A stretch of 64,000 bases of DNA, from the NCBI GenBank assembly GCA_933822405.4, contig CAKOGP040001113.1:62001-126000 (forward strand), in the 5' to 3' direction. Shown piece after piece: positions 10,167 to 19,288 of this stretch. Numbering within the stretch: the first letter of the stretch is position 1; each line of letters starts with the position of its first letter. This stretch comes from Cylindrotheca closterium (lineage: Eukaryota > Bacillariophyta > Bacillariophyceae > Bacillariales > Bacillariaceae). The notes under the pieces were generated by a model. The model was not told where the DNA came from. It did not search any database and saw only the letters and a list, made by a program, of their open reading frames with translations. Position numbers and translations under genes: made by a program.

Positions 10167-10495
10167 ATATCGTTTGTGTGATGCGTGTTTTATTGTGATG
10201 TTCAAAATAAATCACAAAAAAATTTGCGGGTCTGAGGATATGTGCGGGACTCATCGTCACCCGGGATTCAAAACACAAACGGAAGACTAAAAGGTATACA
10301 GTACCATACAAAGAGACAGTCCAACATTTCCGAGGTTCTCCAAGATTTGAGATGAGGAAAGATATTGGAAGGTTATGTGGTGGCAGCTTCAATACTTCAC
10401 TGTCCAAGGTCAATGAAAAACCATTTACTGTACAAGCCATCTTGCGTGTCACATTGGGAAAGCCCCATTGTTCTCGTTGCAAAAGGCAAGTACCC

Positions 10496-10982
10496 CTATT
10501 TGGAACGATTCGGAATCTCAGTTCCAACACCAGCTACCATTCCTCCATTGTTTTCGTTTTCCTGACGATTCAAACAAATTCCCCCCACAAAGTAGTGGCC
10601 AGCGCCCAAGCTAAAGGTTGATTTGGAGTAGAAGGTATAATTGGATTGATACCATGCTGGGTCTTCAAAAAGCGCCAATGCCATTGGATTCAAAAAGACC
10701 GAGTCAGAATATCCAGAATTGTCAAGGGGCGTTGAAAATAAAGTTGCCAAATCCACAAAGGATTGCTGGGATTCCCAATCGTCTCGTCGTCCGAAGCAGG
10801 ATTGGGCCAGCAGCATGCCGCCGCCAAGAATCCAATCTTGATTCATTCTCCAGCCTTGCTCCTGACAAGGTAGGACAGTCCACTTGATTGCCAACGACAG
10901 TTTGAGCAGTGGAAGTTACAGTTGTGGCATAGCGGTGGAATGCTGCTAACAGTAAGAGTGCGGTTGATGAAAAGAGTCGCAA
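10496..10982 (-). pseudogene. leishmanolysin-like (peptidase M8) relic with signal peptide
   Basis: An ATG at 10982 opens a typical secretory signal (MRLFSSTALLLLAAFHRYA). About 30 codons later the similarity continues in another frame (10894-10496). That part resembles the C-terminal region of M8 metallopeptidases: a Cys/Trp-rich start (WTVLPCQEQGW), GGG...CFG, and NPMALALFEDPAWYQSNYT, which matches the S/NP-x-T/A-LALLED-x-GWY block. The HExxH active-site region is missing, so no peptidase activity is possible. Frame disruption and internal deletion mark it as a relic. It lies divergently upstream of the LRR gene at 11228. Confidence 0.5.
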
Positions 10983-11021
10983 GGTATTCTCTGCTGGCGC
11001 GGTACCGTTAAATACAGGAAG

Positions 11022-11078
11022 GGCTAAATAAGGTCGTTTGGTCGACTAAGCCGACTTTGAAGAATGATATTTCAAAGT
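11022..11078 (+). promoter_or_regulatory. upstream element shared by the two tandem LRR genes (copy 1)
   Basis: ctaaataaggtc..., then gtcgactaagccgactt and gatatttc; the same order and near-identical sequence recur at 13127-13180 before the second LRR gene. The core gtcgactaagccgac is an imperfect inverted repeat. Confidence 0.5.
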
Positions 11079-11227
11079 TTGCGGCATCGGATATATATTA
11101 TAAGAATAATAACGCGGCAATAATACATTCATTACGATATATATCGTGTATCGATCCCGTATATTGTTGGTTCTGCCATATTTTCCCTTTTGTCTCTACA
11201 AGAAGAAGAGAGCTTGTACATGCGGCA

Positions 11228-12718
11228 ATGACTACTGGCGACGTGCTACCATGGATTGCAGAGACTTACGGACAAACGGAAGTGGGTCCAGAATTTTACG
11301 TCTCGTTTGGAAGTAGCAATAATTCAGATGCGACGCAGAATGAAATCAATATTCAAGACGTTTTTGACCTTGCACACTTCCCTGTCCAATTTGACTACAT
11401 TCACATAAAAGGGACGATTGGCAGTCTGAGTCGTGACGCGCTCAACCTACTCCACCTCTTACAAAATGATGGCAGGATTTGGCAGTACATTTGCTTTTGG
11501 GCATACGACGAAGATCAACCAAGTTCCCCAGCGTTTTTGGCCATTGTCACTGCCGCGATGAAAAAGGCCAAGTGCCTAGAAATCGAATGCAAATTGTCAG
11601 ATACAACAGCCTACGCTTGTCTGGCTACAGGTCTCTTGGCCCATGATGGGATTCAGGAACTTGTGTTGCATCAAGCTGACAATTTGGAAGTGGATGATGC
11701 AAAAGTACTTGCTGAGGCGATGGTGTGCACGACTTGCCTGAAGCGATTGCAGCTTGCGGGTGGAAATTTACGAGACGAGCGTGTGTGCTCCATTTTGGTA
11801 GAAGGATTAAAAAGAAATCGATCCCTTGAGTCGCTGGAAATCAATGTTGAAGATTTTGAAAACGATGGTATTGGCCTCTCGGAGCTGTTGCGCGCCTTAC
11901 AAAACCATTGCAACCTTCGTTCATTGGCTCTATCTGGTCGAATTGTATCAGCGCAAGTGATGGAGGCATTGCGAGAATGGTTAGGCCGGGACGACTGCAA
12001 ATTGCAAGACCTTGTGATTGGTGGCGTTCTGGACATGTCAGCATGTATAGGCGGCGGAGAAATGGAGAGCAGAACCTTGCAACGACTTACATTGTATAAA
12101 GTCGGTCTTTCAAGCGAGCACTTGAGCGCAATGTGTAATGCATTGCCGAATTTGAGCTTCTTGTCGCTCGGATCCAACAGGATATGTGATCTGACCCCAT
12201 TGGAATCTATCTTGAGCAGGGAGGACTGTACCATTCGCGAGTTGGATTTAGGATGGAATGATATCAGCCACGAATCAATCATGAAGTTTGCTGCCAAGAT
12301 ACCGCTGATGAAGAGTCTTAGGCGTTTGTGCTTGAGTGACAATCCGTTTCTTAAGGAAATAATTCTGCTTGATGGGAAAGAGCGAAGCGCATCACTTCGG
12401 CCGCTCTTGAAGAGAATGAAAGACAGCAAAAGCCTAGAACAACTCACAATGACATGCCAGACATCGGTGGATACTATTGAATTGTGTCACACCATGAATG
12501 TCAATCGAGGGGGGCGATACGGAATTGAAGTGGAGTCGGTAAATCACAGCATATCACTTGCCATGTGGCCAAAAATCCTTTACCGGGCCTCATCCATACA
12601 ATACTTTGTCTGCCTTGACTCGACGTACAGCGAAGAACAACAACCGACTGACAAAAGTCCAAGGGCTTCAGTAGTATTCTCCCTACTTCGGGATCACGCC
12701 TACATCTTTGAGCACTGA
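11228..12718 (+). CDS. leucine-rich-repeat (ribonuclease-inhibitor-like) protein, tandem copy 1
   Basis: 496 aa from the ATG at 11228 (MTTGDVLPWIAETYGQ). That start is chosen because the paralogue at 13317 begins in the same way (MTDDVLPWIAATYGQ); the open frame upstream is not conserved. After an N-terminal region with VGPEFYVSFGS and FDYIHIKGTIGSLSRDALNL, RI-type LRRs follow (IQELVLHQADNL, LKRLQLAGGNL, LESLEINVEDF, LRSLALSGRIV, LSFLSLGSNRI, IRELDLGWNDIS, LRRLCLSDNPF). The C-terminus carries NRGGRYGIE, ISLAMWP and VVFSLLRDHAYIFEH, the same signature as in the DUF6824 genes. No signal peptide or TM segment was seen. It probably acts as an intracellular protein-interaction scaffold; partner unknown. 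Confidence 0.85.
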   Translation: MTTGDVLPWIAETYGQTEVGPEFYVSFGSSNNSDATQNEINIQDVFDLAHFPVQFDYIHIKGTIGSLSRDALNLLHLLQNDGRIWQYICFWAYDEDQPSSPAFLAIVTAAMKKAKCLEIECKLSDTTAYACLATGLLAHDGIQELVLHQADNLEVDDAKVLAEAMVCTTCLKRLQLAGGNLRDERVCSILVEGLKRNRSLESLEINVEDFENDGIGLSELLRALQNHCNLRSLALSGRIVSAQVMEALREWLGRDDCKLQDLVIGGVLDMSACIGGGEMESRTLQRLTLYKVGLSSEHLSAMCNALPNLSFLSLGSNRICDLTPLESILSREDCTIRELDLGWNDISHESIMKFAAKIPLMKSLRRLCLSDNPFLKEIILLDGKERSASLRPLLKRMKDSKSLEQLTMTCQTSVDTIELCHTMNVNRGGRYGIEVESVNHSISLAMWPKILYRASSIQYFVCLDSTYSEEQQPTDKSPRASVVFSLLRDHAYIFEH

Positions 12719-13316
12719 GGGAAAGTAAAAGGAGGACGCGTTATTGATGATGCCTCAAGTCTCTTTCGACCGTAGTAGTGATGGCAGTTTCAAAAGATAG
12801 AGTTGCAAGACAGAGAGAGAGATGCAGCATAGAGAATTTATTTGCCAATACTAGAAGTGCCAGCAATTGAAGATGGATTCATCACAGATGACGCTTGGGG
12901 CTGCCTATGCTGACATTCTGACATGCGAGAAGAAGGAATTGTCATTTATTGTCGCAATTATAAGAGCAGCATGTCAGTCACTGCTAGCTATCCGATCACT
13001 GGAAATGCTTTGGTTTCCGCCAATAAGAGGAGTGGAAACATCTTCCAAACTACTGTATTACCTTGGCAGGAATGAGATATGTTTTTTATTTATTACTATA
13101 CAGTATGTTGCGGAATAGTGGTAAGGCCTAAATAAGGTCACCCTGTCGACTAAGCCGACTTGAAAGAAAGATATTTCGAATTTTGATATTCGCAACGAGA
13201 GATGATGACGATGATATAATCAGAGCGAGCATCGTCGCATTTGAACACCAATATATTATTACGATAGTGATCCCTTGTTGCTCCAGCAATATTTTCCGAT
13301 AATTTTTTCAGTGGCA
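12719..13316. promoter_or_regulatory. spacer between tandem LRR genes with the second copy of the shared upstream element
   Basis: No gene is supported. At 13127-13180 the block ctaaataaggtc, gtcgactaagccgactt, gatatttc repeats 11022-11078, so the duplication included the promoter. Confidence 0.5.
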
Positions 13317-14855
13317 ATGACTGACGACGTGTTACCATGGATCGCAGCAACTTACGGACAAGTATCAGTGGGTCCAGAATTCTACGTTTCGTTTGGAAGT
13401 AATTCGGATGCGAAGCAGGATGAAATCAATATTCAAGATGTGTTTGACCTTGCAAAGTTCCCGGCCCATTTTGATTACATTCGCATTGAAGGGACGATTG
13501 GCAGTTTGAGTCACGACGCGCTCAACCTACTCAACCTTCTACAAAATGATGGCAGAATTTGGAATTCCATTTCCTTTCGTGCAAACAACGAAGATCAACC
13601 AAGTTCCCCAGCGTTTTTGGCCATTGTGACTGCCGCCATGAAAAAGGCAAAATGTCTAGACATTGAATGTACACTGTCGGATACAACAGCCTACGCTTGT
13701 CTGGCTACAGGTCTCTTGGCCCATGATGGGATTCAGGAACTGGAGTTGTATGGAGCTGACAATTTGGAAGTGGACGATGCAAAAGTCCTGGCTGAGGCGA
13801 TGGTGTGCACAACTCGTCTCAAGTCATTGCAGCTTGCAGGTGAAAATTTACGAGACGAGCATGTGTGCTCTATTTTGGTAGAAGGATTAAAAAGAAATCG
13901 ATCCCTTGAGTCGCTGGAAATCAATGTTGAAGATTTTGGAAACGATGGTAGTAGCCTCCCGGAGCTGTTGCGCACCTTACAAAACCATTGCAACCTTCGT
14001 GCATTGGCTCTATCTGGTCAAATTGTATCAGCGCAAGTCATGGAGGTATTGCGAGAATGGTTAGGCCGTGAAGGTTGCAAATTGCAAGACCTTCAGATTC
14101 GCAACGTTTCACCCTTGCCCACCTTCAGTGGGAGTCATAAATCATTCAAGTGCAGAACTTTGAAGCGGCTTGAATTGATAAACACCGATCTTTCGAGCAA
14201 CTCGTTGGAAGCACTATTCCTTGAATTTCCAAACTTGAGCATCTTGTCGCTCTTTGGCAACAATGTTTGTGATCTGACCCCATTGGAATCTATCTTGTGC
14301 AGGGAGGACTGCACGATTAACGAGTTGGATTTAGGATGGAATGATATCAGCCACGAATCAATCATGAAGTTTGTTGACAAGATACCGCTGATGAAGAGTC
14401 TTAGACGTTTGCACTTGAGCGACAATCCGTTTCTCAAGGAGGAGATAATTTTGCTGGAGGGGACGAAACAGCAAAGCACATCACTTCGGCCGCTCTTAAA
14501 GAGAATAAAAGACAGCAAAAGCCTAGAACAACTCACAATGACATGCCAGACATCGGGAGAATGCAATAAGGCAGATAAAATTGAATTGTGTCACACCATG
14601 AATGTCAATCGAGGGGGGCGATACGGAATTGAAGTGGAGTCGGTAAATCACAGCATATCACTTGCCATGTGGCCAAAAATCCTTTACCGGGCCTCATCCA
14701 TACAATACTTTGTCTGCCTTGACTCGACGTACTGGGAAGAAAAAGAACCGACCGACAAAAGTCCAAGGGCTTCAGTAGTATTCTCCCTACTACGGGATCA
14801 TGCCTACATTTTTGAGCACTGTGGAAAAGTACAGGAAAAAGAAGACGAAAGGTGA
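13317..14855 (+). CDS. leucine-rich-repeat (ribonuclease-inhibitor-like) protein, tandem copy 2
   Basis: 512 aa from the ATG at 13317, head-to-tail with the gene at 11228 and very similar along its whole length. The differences concentrate in the segment after CKLQDLQIRNV (about 14100-14230), where the two copies have unrelated residues and length. The last LRRs and the C-terminus (NRGGRYGIE, ISLAMWP, VVFSLLRDHAYIFEH) are nearly the same. This copy continues 14 codons beyond the IFEH end of copy 1 with an acidic/basic tail (CGKVQEKEDER). The pair is a recent tandem duplication, and the variable mid-segment may be the specificity-determining face of the LRR solenoid (inference). Confidence 0.85.
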   Translation: MTDDVLPWIAATYGQVSVGPEFYVSFGSNSDAKQDEINIQDVFDLAKFPAHFDYIRIEGTIGSLSHDALNLLNLLQNDGRIWNSISFRANNEDQPSSPAFLAIVTAAMKKAKCLDIECTLSDTTAYACLATGLLAHDGIQELELYGADNLEVDDAKVLAEAMVCTTRLKSLQLAGENLRDEHVCSILVEGLKRNRSLESLEINVEDFGNDGSSLPELLRTLQNHCNLRALALSGQIVSAQVMEVLREWLGREGCKLQDLQIRNVSPLPTFSGSHKSFKCRTLKRLELINTDLSSNSLEALFLEFPNLSILSLFGNNVCDLTPLESILCREDCTINELDLGWNDISHESIMKFVDKIPLMKSLRRLHLSDNPFLKEEIILLEGTKQQSTSLRPLLKRIKDSKSLEQLTMTCQTSGECNKADKIELCHTMNVNRGGRYGIEVESVNHSISLAMWPKILYRASSIQYFVCLDSTYWEEKEPTDKSPRASVVFSLLRDHAYIFEHCGKVQEKEDER

Positions 14856-15172
14856 TGAGTAAACAGTCACGCATCGCAGTGAGAGGCCGTTTATATATAG
14901 ACGGAGATGGAACTGCGTCTAGTCAATAAGAGACATGAAAAATTGTCCTTTTAGAAATAATAAGGTTTTAGATACGACTTGTACTATTAGATTGGAAGTT
15001 GATATGTGGAACCGAATGATCTCCTTGTTCTAATCATTTGCTTTGAAGTGCTGTTCATGAATAATGGGCCAGTAAAACGTTAGTGAGAACAGACGACATG
15101 GTAACATGCTGGATATGGTCCAGCAATGGTGGTGCTGCTGCTGCTGCACATTGATTAATTGCAACCTGTAGT
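14856..15172. other. convergent 3' spacer
   Basis: This lies between the 3' ends of the LRR gene (plus) and the carboxypeptidase gene (minus). A short ctgctg repeat occurs at about 15135-15147; nothing else is supported. Confidence 0.5.
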
Positions 15173-17233
15173 CTAAGAAAATTCAATGGGTTCTTCTTCG
15201 TATGGATCCAGATCTGCTTGTGCTTTGTCCGAGTACCCACCGGACGTCATTTCCATGTCATATCGATTGGCCGGTCGATATTTCGGTCCCCTATCCTTGC
15301 GACGAAAGCACGCCATGTACATGCAAAATGCCAGAGCCCATGCAATCAAAGCGGATCCGCCAATTAAAGTGGTTGGCGAAGTCGTGGCCCAATCCTTAAA
15401 TGTCTGCGGCAATTCCGGAGTTCCTTTCTTTGCAATCTTGCTTTTGCTCGAGCAAGCTGGACACTTTGGACATGTCTTTTTCTTCTGGGTGCCCTCAGCA
15501 TCGTCATCGTCACTTTCTTCGTCGCTGTCTTCGTCGCTATCTTCGTCTTCATCGTCATCAGAGCTATCTAGACAGATCGGGCAGTTTGTTCCATCGCTAT
15601 CGCCGTCTGGTGCTGTCATTCGAGAAATACGCTGCTCGTAGTCTTCAAAGCTCTTGTTGTAAATGAGAGTTCGGATCAAATCCAGAGCCACGTCCGGAAG
15701 GTCCATCGGGACCATGTGTCCACTGTCCTTGACCTTGAGATACATGAGGTTCTCATGTTCCTTCATGAATCCAGCCAGCATTTGGGTGGAAGGTGACCTC
15801 CAACCATACCGAGGCGCCAACTGATATTCTTTTTGTAACTTCCATTCGAAATTTTCGACCGCAATTTCATTGCCCACATGATTGCAAATCATATCTTCAA
15901 TTCCATTGAAAAACATCATGCGCACATCATTGTTCAACAAATCTACAACGTCGTGGGTCACACCCAATCCATCTTGATGCTTCAAGGCATTGTAGGGTGG
16001 ATCCGTGCATTCTTCGTATTCTTGTCCCGCCTCGGCCGAAGGAGTCGCATGAATGGCCTTGAGGACTTGGTCTTTGAGATTGGCCAGCACCGGCGTGCTG
16101 CTTTGGTGTCCACCACCGAGATAGGCTTCCACATCCTTGTGACCCTTTGGAAAGTCTCTGGCTCCCGACACCTTTTCCGTCTTTCGGGCATCGTACTGAC
16201 TAATGTGGTATAGGGATCCATGACCCTGCGAATTGTCAATGACAGCATCCAACAAGGCATAGCAGTGTTTTGAAACATACTTGCCTTTTGCTAAATCCTG
16301 TTGGCACCTCTTTTCGTCATCTTCCAATGCGCGCTTTTGGGACAGTCCAATGATCCCCTTTCCATAGGCTGCCTCGTGGGCACTGTATTGCACGGGAGGA
16401 TCGATCCATCCATTTCCAATGGCAGCCCCGGAAAGTGGAATCTGCAAGGATGGTGATTTTGCATTCTGTTTCTGGATGTAGTTCATCATGCTTGGAATGT
16501 AATGCCCCGCATGAGATTCTCCCGAAAAATACAATGGACGATTCAGGGTCTGTGACGACTCGTCCAAGAACTTGTCCTTGTGAAAGGTGAGGAACTGATT
16601 GAGAAAGTAATAAAAGTCCATATTCACTTGCTCATCATTTGACGGGTACTTTTTGTTGGTTGTAAAAGATATTCCAGTTCCGACGGGTTGATCAATATAG
16701 AGAACAAAGGCTGGTGACTTGTGCCAGCTGTATTCGTCCAATTCAATGCTCCAGCTGTCATCGGCATTTTCCGTCAACCGAAAGGGACCATTCTCCAGCC
16801 ACAATCCATCCATGGAGCTACAAGCCGGTCCTCCGTTCAACCAGATTACCAACGGAATGGATCGATCGCTGAAATCCATGTCCTGTCCACTGCCATCGTC
16901 CGGAGCAAAGAGCCAATAAAAGAAATAATTCTGGCCATCATCATTGACTGGCAACAATCCGGCCCAATGAGAGGTAGGAAACTTGGCTTTGTCCAATAGC
17001 GGCAATTCAGTTACCAAATGACCATCAGGAGAAGCTGGAATATCAACAGTTACCCGTCTATGAGCCTTGTTGCCTCCTCCTTCTTCTTCTTGCGCTGATG
17101 TTTGCCGATGATGGTTCTTCTTTGCTGCTAACAATTGAGTCTTGAATGTGCCCCAATGACCATCAGGAATTCTCCGAACAGCAAGAGCGAAGGGTAGCTG
17201 CCACAGCAGAAATAGCTTTATTGAATGGAACAT
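15173..17233 (-). CDS. KEX1-like membrane-anchored serine carboxypeptidase (peptidase S10)
   Basis: 686 aa. Serine carboxypeptidases remove C-terminal residues (KEX1 types: basic residues) in the late secretory pathway. Seen here: a signal peptide (residues 1-18); the substrate/oxyanion segment WLNGGPACSSMDG (131-143); the nucleophile Ser240 in GESHAGHYIP (usually GESYAG, here His); catalytic Asp448 in GIEDMICN; and catalytic His506 in DSGHMVP. An acidic Asp/Glu/Ser tract (557-580) and a Cys-Pro-x-Cys pair precede one TM segment (621-643). A 40-residue cytosolic tail with Tyr and acidic motifs follows. This order (catalytic domain, acidic stalk, TM, tail) is the KEX1 layout rather than the soluble vacuolar CPY layout. 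All triad residues are present, so it should be active. Confidence 0.92.
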   Translation of the reverse strand: MFHSIKLFLLWQLPFALAVRRIPDGHWGTFKTQLLAAKKNHHRQTSAQEEEGGGNKAHRRVTVDIPASPDGHLVTELPLLDKAKFPTSHWAGLLPVNDDGQNYFFYWLFAPDDGSGQDMDFSDRSIPLVIWLNGGPACSSMDGLWLENGPFRLTENADDSWSIELDEYSWHKSPAFVLYIDQPVGTGISFTTNKKYPSNDEQVNMDFYYFLNQFLTFHKDKFLDESSQTLNRPLYFSGESHAGHYIPSMMNYIQKQNAKSPSLQIPLSGAAIGNGWIDPPVQYSAHEAAYGKGIIGLSQKRALEDDEKRCQQDLAKGKYVSKHCYALLDAVIDNSQGHGSLYHISQYDARKTEKVSGARDFPKGHKDVEAYLGGGHQSSTPVLANLKDQVLKAIHATPSAEAGQEYEECTDPPYNALKHQDGLGVTHDVVDLLNNDVRMMFFNGIEDMICNHVGNEIAVENFEWKLQKEYQLAPRYGWRSPSTQMLAGFMKEHENLMYLKVKDSGHMVPMDLPDVALDLIRTLIYNKSFEDYEQRISRMTAPDGDSDGTNCPICLDSSDDDEDEDSDEDSDEESDDDDAEGTQKKKTCPKCPACSSKSKIAKKGTPELPQTFKDWATTSPTTLIGGSALIAWALAFCMYMACFRRKDRGPKYRPANRYDMEMTSGGYSDKAQADLDPYEEEPIEFS

Positions 17234-17791
17234 GAGAAGCTGCTTTCTCTTATGCTGTGATCACCGTGAGTTTGTATATGCTAGTATCAGCAGAGGTACG
17301 TTCAAAGTATGATGAAGATGCTGATGACAGCCGAGCGATGAAATTTGAATGAAAACTATGTTTGTCACCTGAGAGGTACTTCGATAGTGCCTCGATGGTA
17401 CCCGACCTTAAACCACTGCGTAGTATTTTATCTATGCAGTTGGCATGCCGGAAACAGAACACTATGCACTCTTTTGTTGACATATTTATTGATTCTCTAG
17501 CGTTTATCAATGCTGTTATAAGTTTTATCTGATGCCATCGGAAGAGGCCTTATATTGATGCATGCATTGTTTCAATCGTGTCAATTGTTGTTCAGCAATG
17601 GAGGATCGAGAGAGTAGTAGTAGCATGCATCCGTCGAGGGCCCATGCGAGTAGCATTACCTCGCAGTGATTTTTTCTCTTGGTGATACAATTTTTTTGTT
17701 TTCTGAACAAGATATTAGCCCCATTCCGACCTTTCATCACGTTGTCAAGTGACTGCATTTTGAGTTTCAAGTGCCAAGAAGAAGTTGCTTC
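17234..17791. other. intergenic, upstream region of the carboxypeptidase gene
   Basis: This separates two minus-strand genes. No gene is supported, and no clear regulatory motif can be named. Confidence 0.5.
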
Positions 17792-19288
17792 TTAGCAAGT
17801 TACATATCGGATGCGTTTCATTCGGTACAGATCGACAGTCCTTGCTGACCCGGCTTCTGGACTCTTTGGCACTCCTTGATCGAAGACTTGGACCCGAGAC
17901 TTGCACTGAGAACGACCATTCTTTGGCCTTTCGTCATCGTCATCGTCCTCCATTAATTGAACCCGTTTGGCCCTTTTTGACTGCTTTCGTTGGGAATAAA
18001 ACTTTGTCGCCATCGTCTGCTCTGATGTTTCATCCGGCGAAGTAGTATCGTGTATTCCTTGTTCAATATCACTGCCATGACTATCAAAACCGACAAAGGT
18101 TGTCTCTACAGCATCTGTCGATGTGGCAAAGGAAGACACAAGCGTTCGGTTAAAGACCTCAGGTTCACTGCTGGTGTCGGAGGAGTTGTCGCTAGATGCA
18201 TTTTCCCAGCTATCACTGTCCGTAAGAGAAACATTGGTGCCGTCTGTAATATTGGATGTCTCTCTTAGTTGCTCCATGAGTAGTTTTCTTCTCAGCATGC
18301 GAAAGTGGTGTCGCTTCTTCCTCGCAGACTGTTGGAATTTAAAGGCATCCATTCGGGAAGCAGATACAGATGCCAGCATCCAAAAGGCACTCGCTGCAAT
18401 GGCGAGATAACCTCCAGAATCGACACTGCATCCATGATTCTTGCAGACTTCCGAATCCAAAAATATAAACGAAAAGGATTCCAAAAAGTACGAAATGAGA
18501 AAGCAAAATCCAAGTGGTCTCAAATTGATAGAGTACCAAAAGATGGACGAGGTTATCATCACTGCGGCGAACCCTCCCAACCATACTACCAATGAAGAAA
18601 AGCTTCGTGCCAGCTGGTATTTAATATCATCGACTTCTTCGGATCCCAACCTGTCAATGATGCAGCCTTCGAATCCAGGAATAAAAGTACTGTTGTAGCA
18701 TAGCTCCAGATTGACCATTCCGATAGTGTTTACCGTGTTATAGTTTGGATCAAAATACATTGGAATTTCAATGGATACAAACTTGGTCGAGTTTCGAGCC
18801 AACAATGCCAATGTGAATCCAACCCAAGAACACAAAATGGCAAGACTCGTCCACAGACGACTATGAGCAAATATTTGAATGTCCTTTTCTTTTTCCAAAG
18901 CATCATAATCTTCTTCCTTGCTAATGTCTTTGGATGGCGTAGAGTTCGTTTTTTCCTGGTCATTGGAAGATTCGCTGTCAGATCGCCGCCTGCTTCGATC
19001 TGCTGGGACCGAGACCAAGGTTGGTGGCAATCCTGGTGGATCTTGGTGATTGCTTGATGAGTCTTGGCGTTGTTGGTTTCGTTGGGGCATCATACTCCTA
19101 GAGTCTCTAGTTTCACCGGCTAAACCTCTTCTCTGATGTTCCACATCAAACGGCATATCATCCTCCGAAGTGTTGCATTGGACGACATGGATGATCTCAT
19201 AGTTGTTTGCGTCATCCGAAGTTCCTTCAATCTCCTCTGGAGAAATAACGTATTTGTTTCGGTATTGCTTTGTCATGATCTTTCCCAT
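17792..19288 (-). CDS. uncharacterised four-TM membrane protein (diatom family)
   Basis: 498 aa. A hydrophilic N-terminus (1-143) rich in Ser/Asp/Gln is followed by four hydrophobic segments at about 145-164, 230-251, 258-277 and 291-311. The large first loop holds N-glycosylation-like NST sites and Cys residues (LELCYNSTFIPGFEGC). A Cys-containing turn between TM3 and TM4 (DSEVCKNHGCSVDSGGYLAIAAS) is a recurring feature of a diatom membrane protein family. The C-terminal half is a basic then Ser/Thr/Asp-rich cytosolic tail. The topology (large first loop, short second loop) resembles claudin/PMP22-type tetraspan proteins, but no homology is claimed. Function is unknown. Confidence 0.75.
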   Translation of the reverse strand: MGKIMTKQYRNKYVISPEEIEGTSDDANNYEIIHVVQCNTSEDDMPFDVEHQRRGLAGETRDSRSMMPQRNQQRQDSSSNHQDPPGLPPTLVSVPADRSRRRSDSESSNDQEKTNSTPSKDISKEEDYDALEKEKDIQIFAHSRLWTSLAILCSWVGFTLALLARNSTKFVSIEIPMYFDPNYNTVNTIGMVNLELCYNSTFIPGFEGCIIDRLGSEEVDDIKYQLARSFSSLVVWLGGFAAVMITSSIFWYSINLRPLGFCFLISYFLESFSFIFLDSEVCKNHGCSVDSGGYLAIAASAFWMLASVSASRMDAFKFQQSARKKRHHFRMLRRKLLMEQLRETSNITDGTNVSLTDSDSWENASSDNSSDTSSEPEVFNRTLVSSFATSTDAVETTFVGFDSHGSDIEQGIHDTTSPDETSEQTMATKFYSQRKQSKRAKRVQLMEDDDDDERPKNGRSQCKSRVQVFDQGVPKSPEAGSARTVDLYRMKRIRYVTC

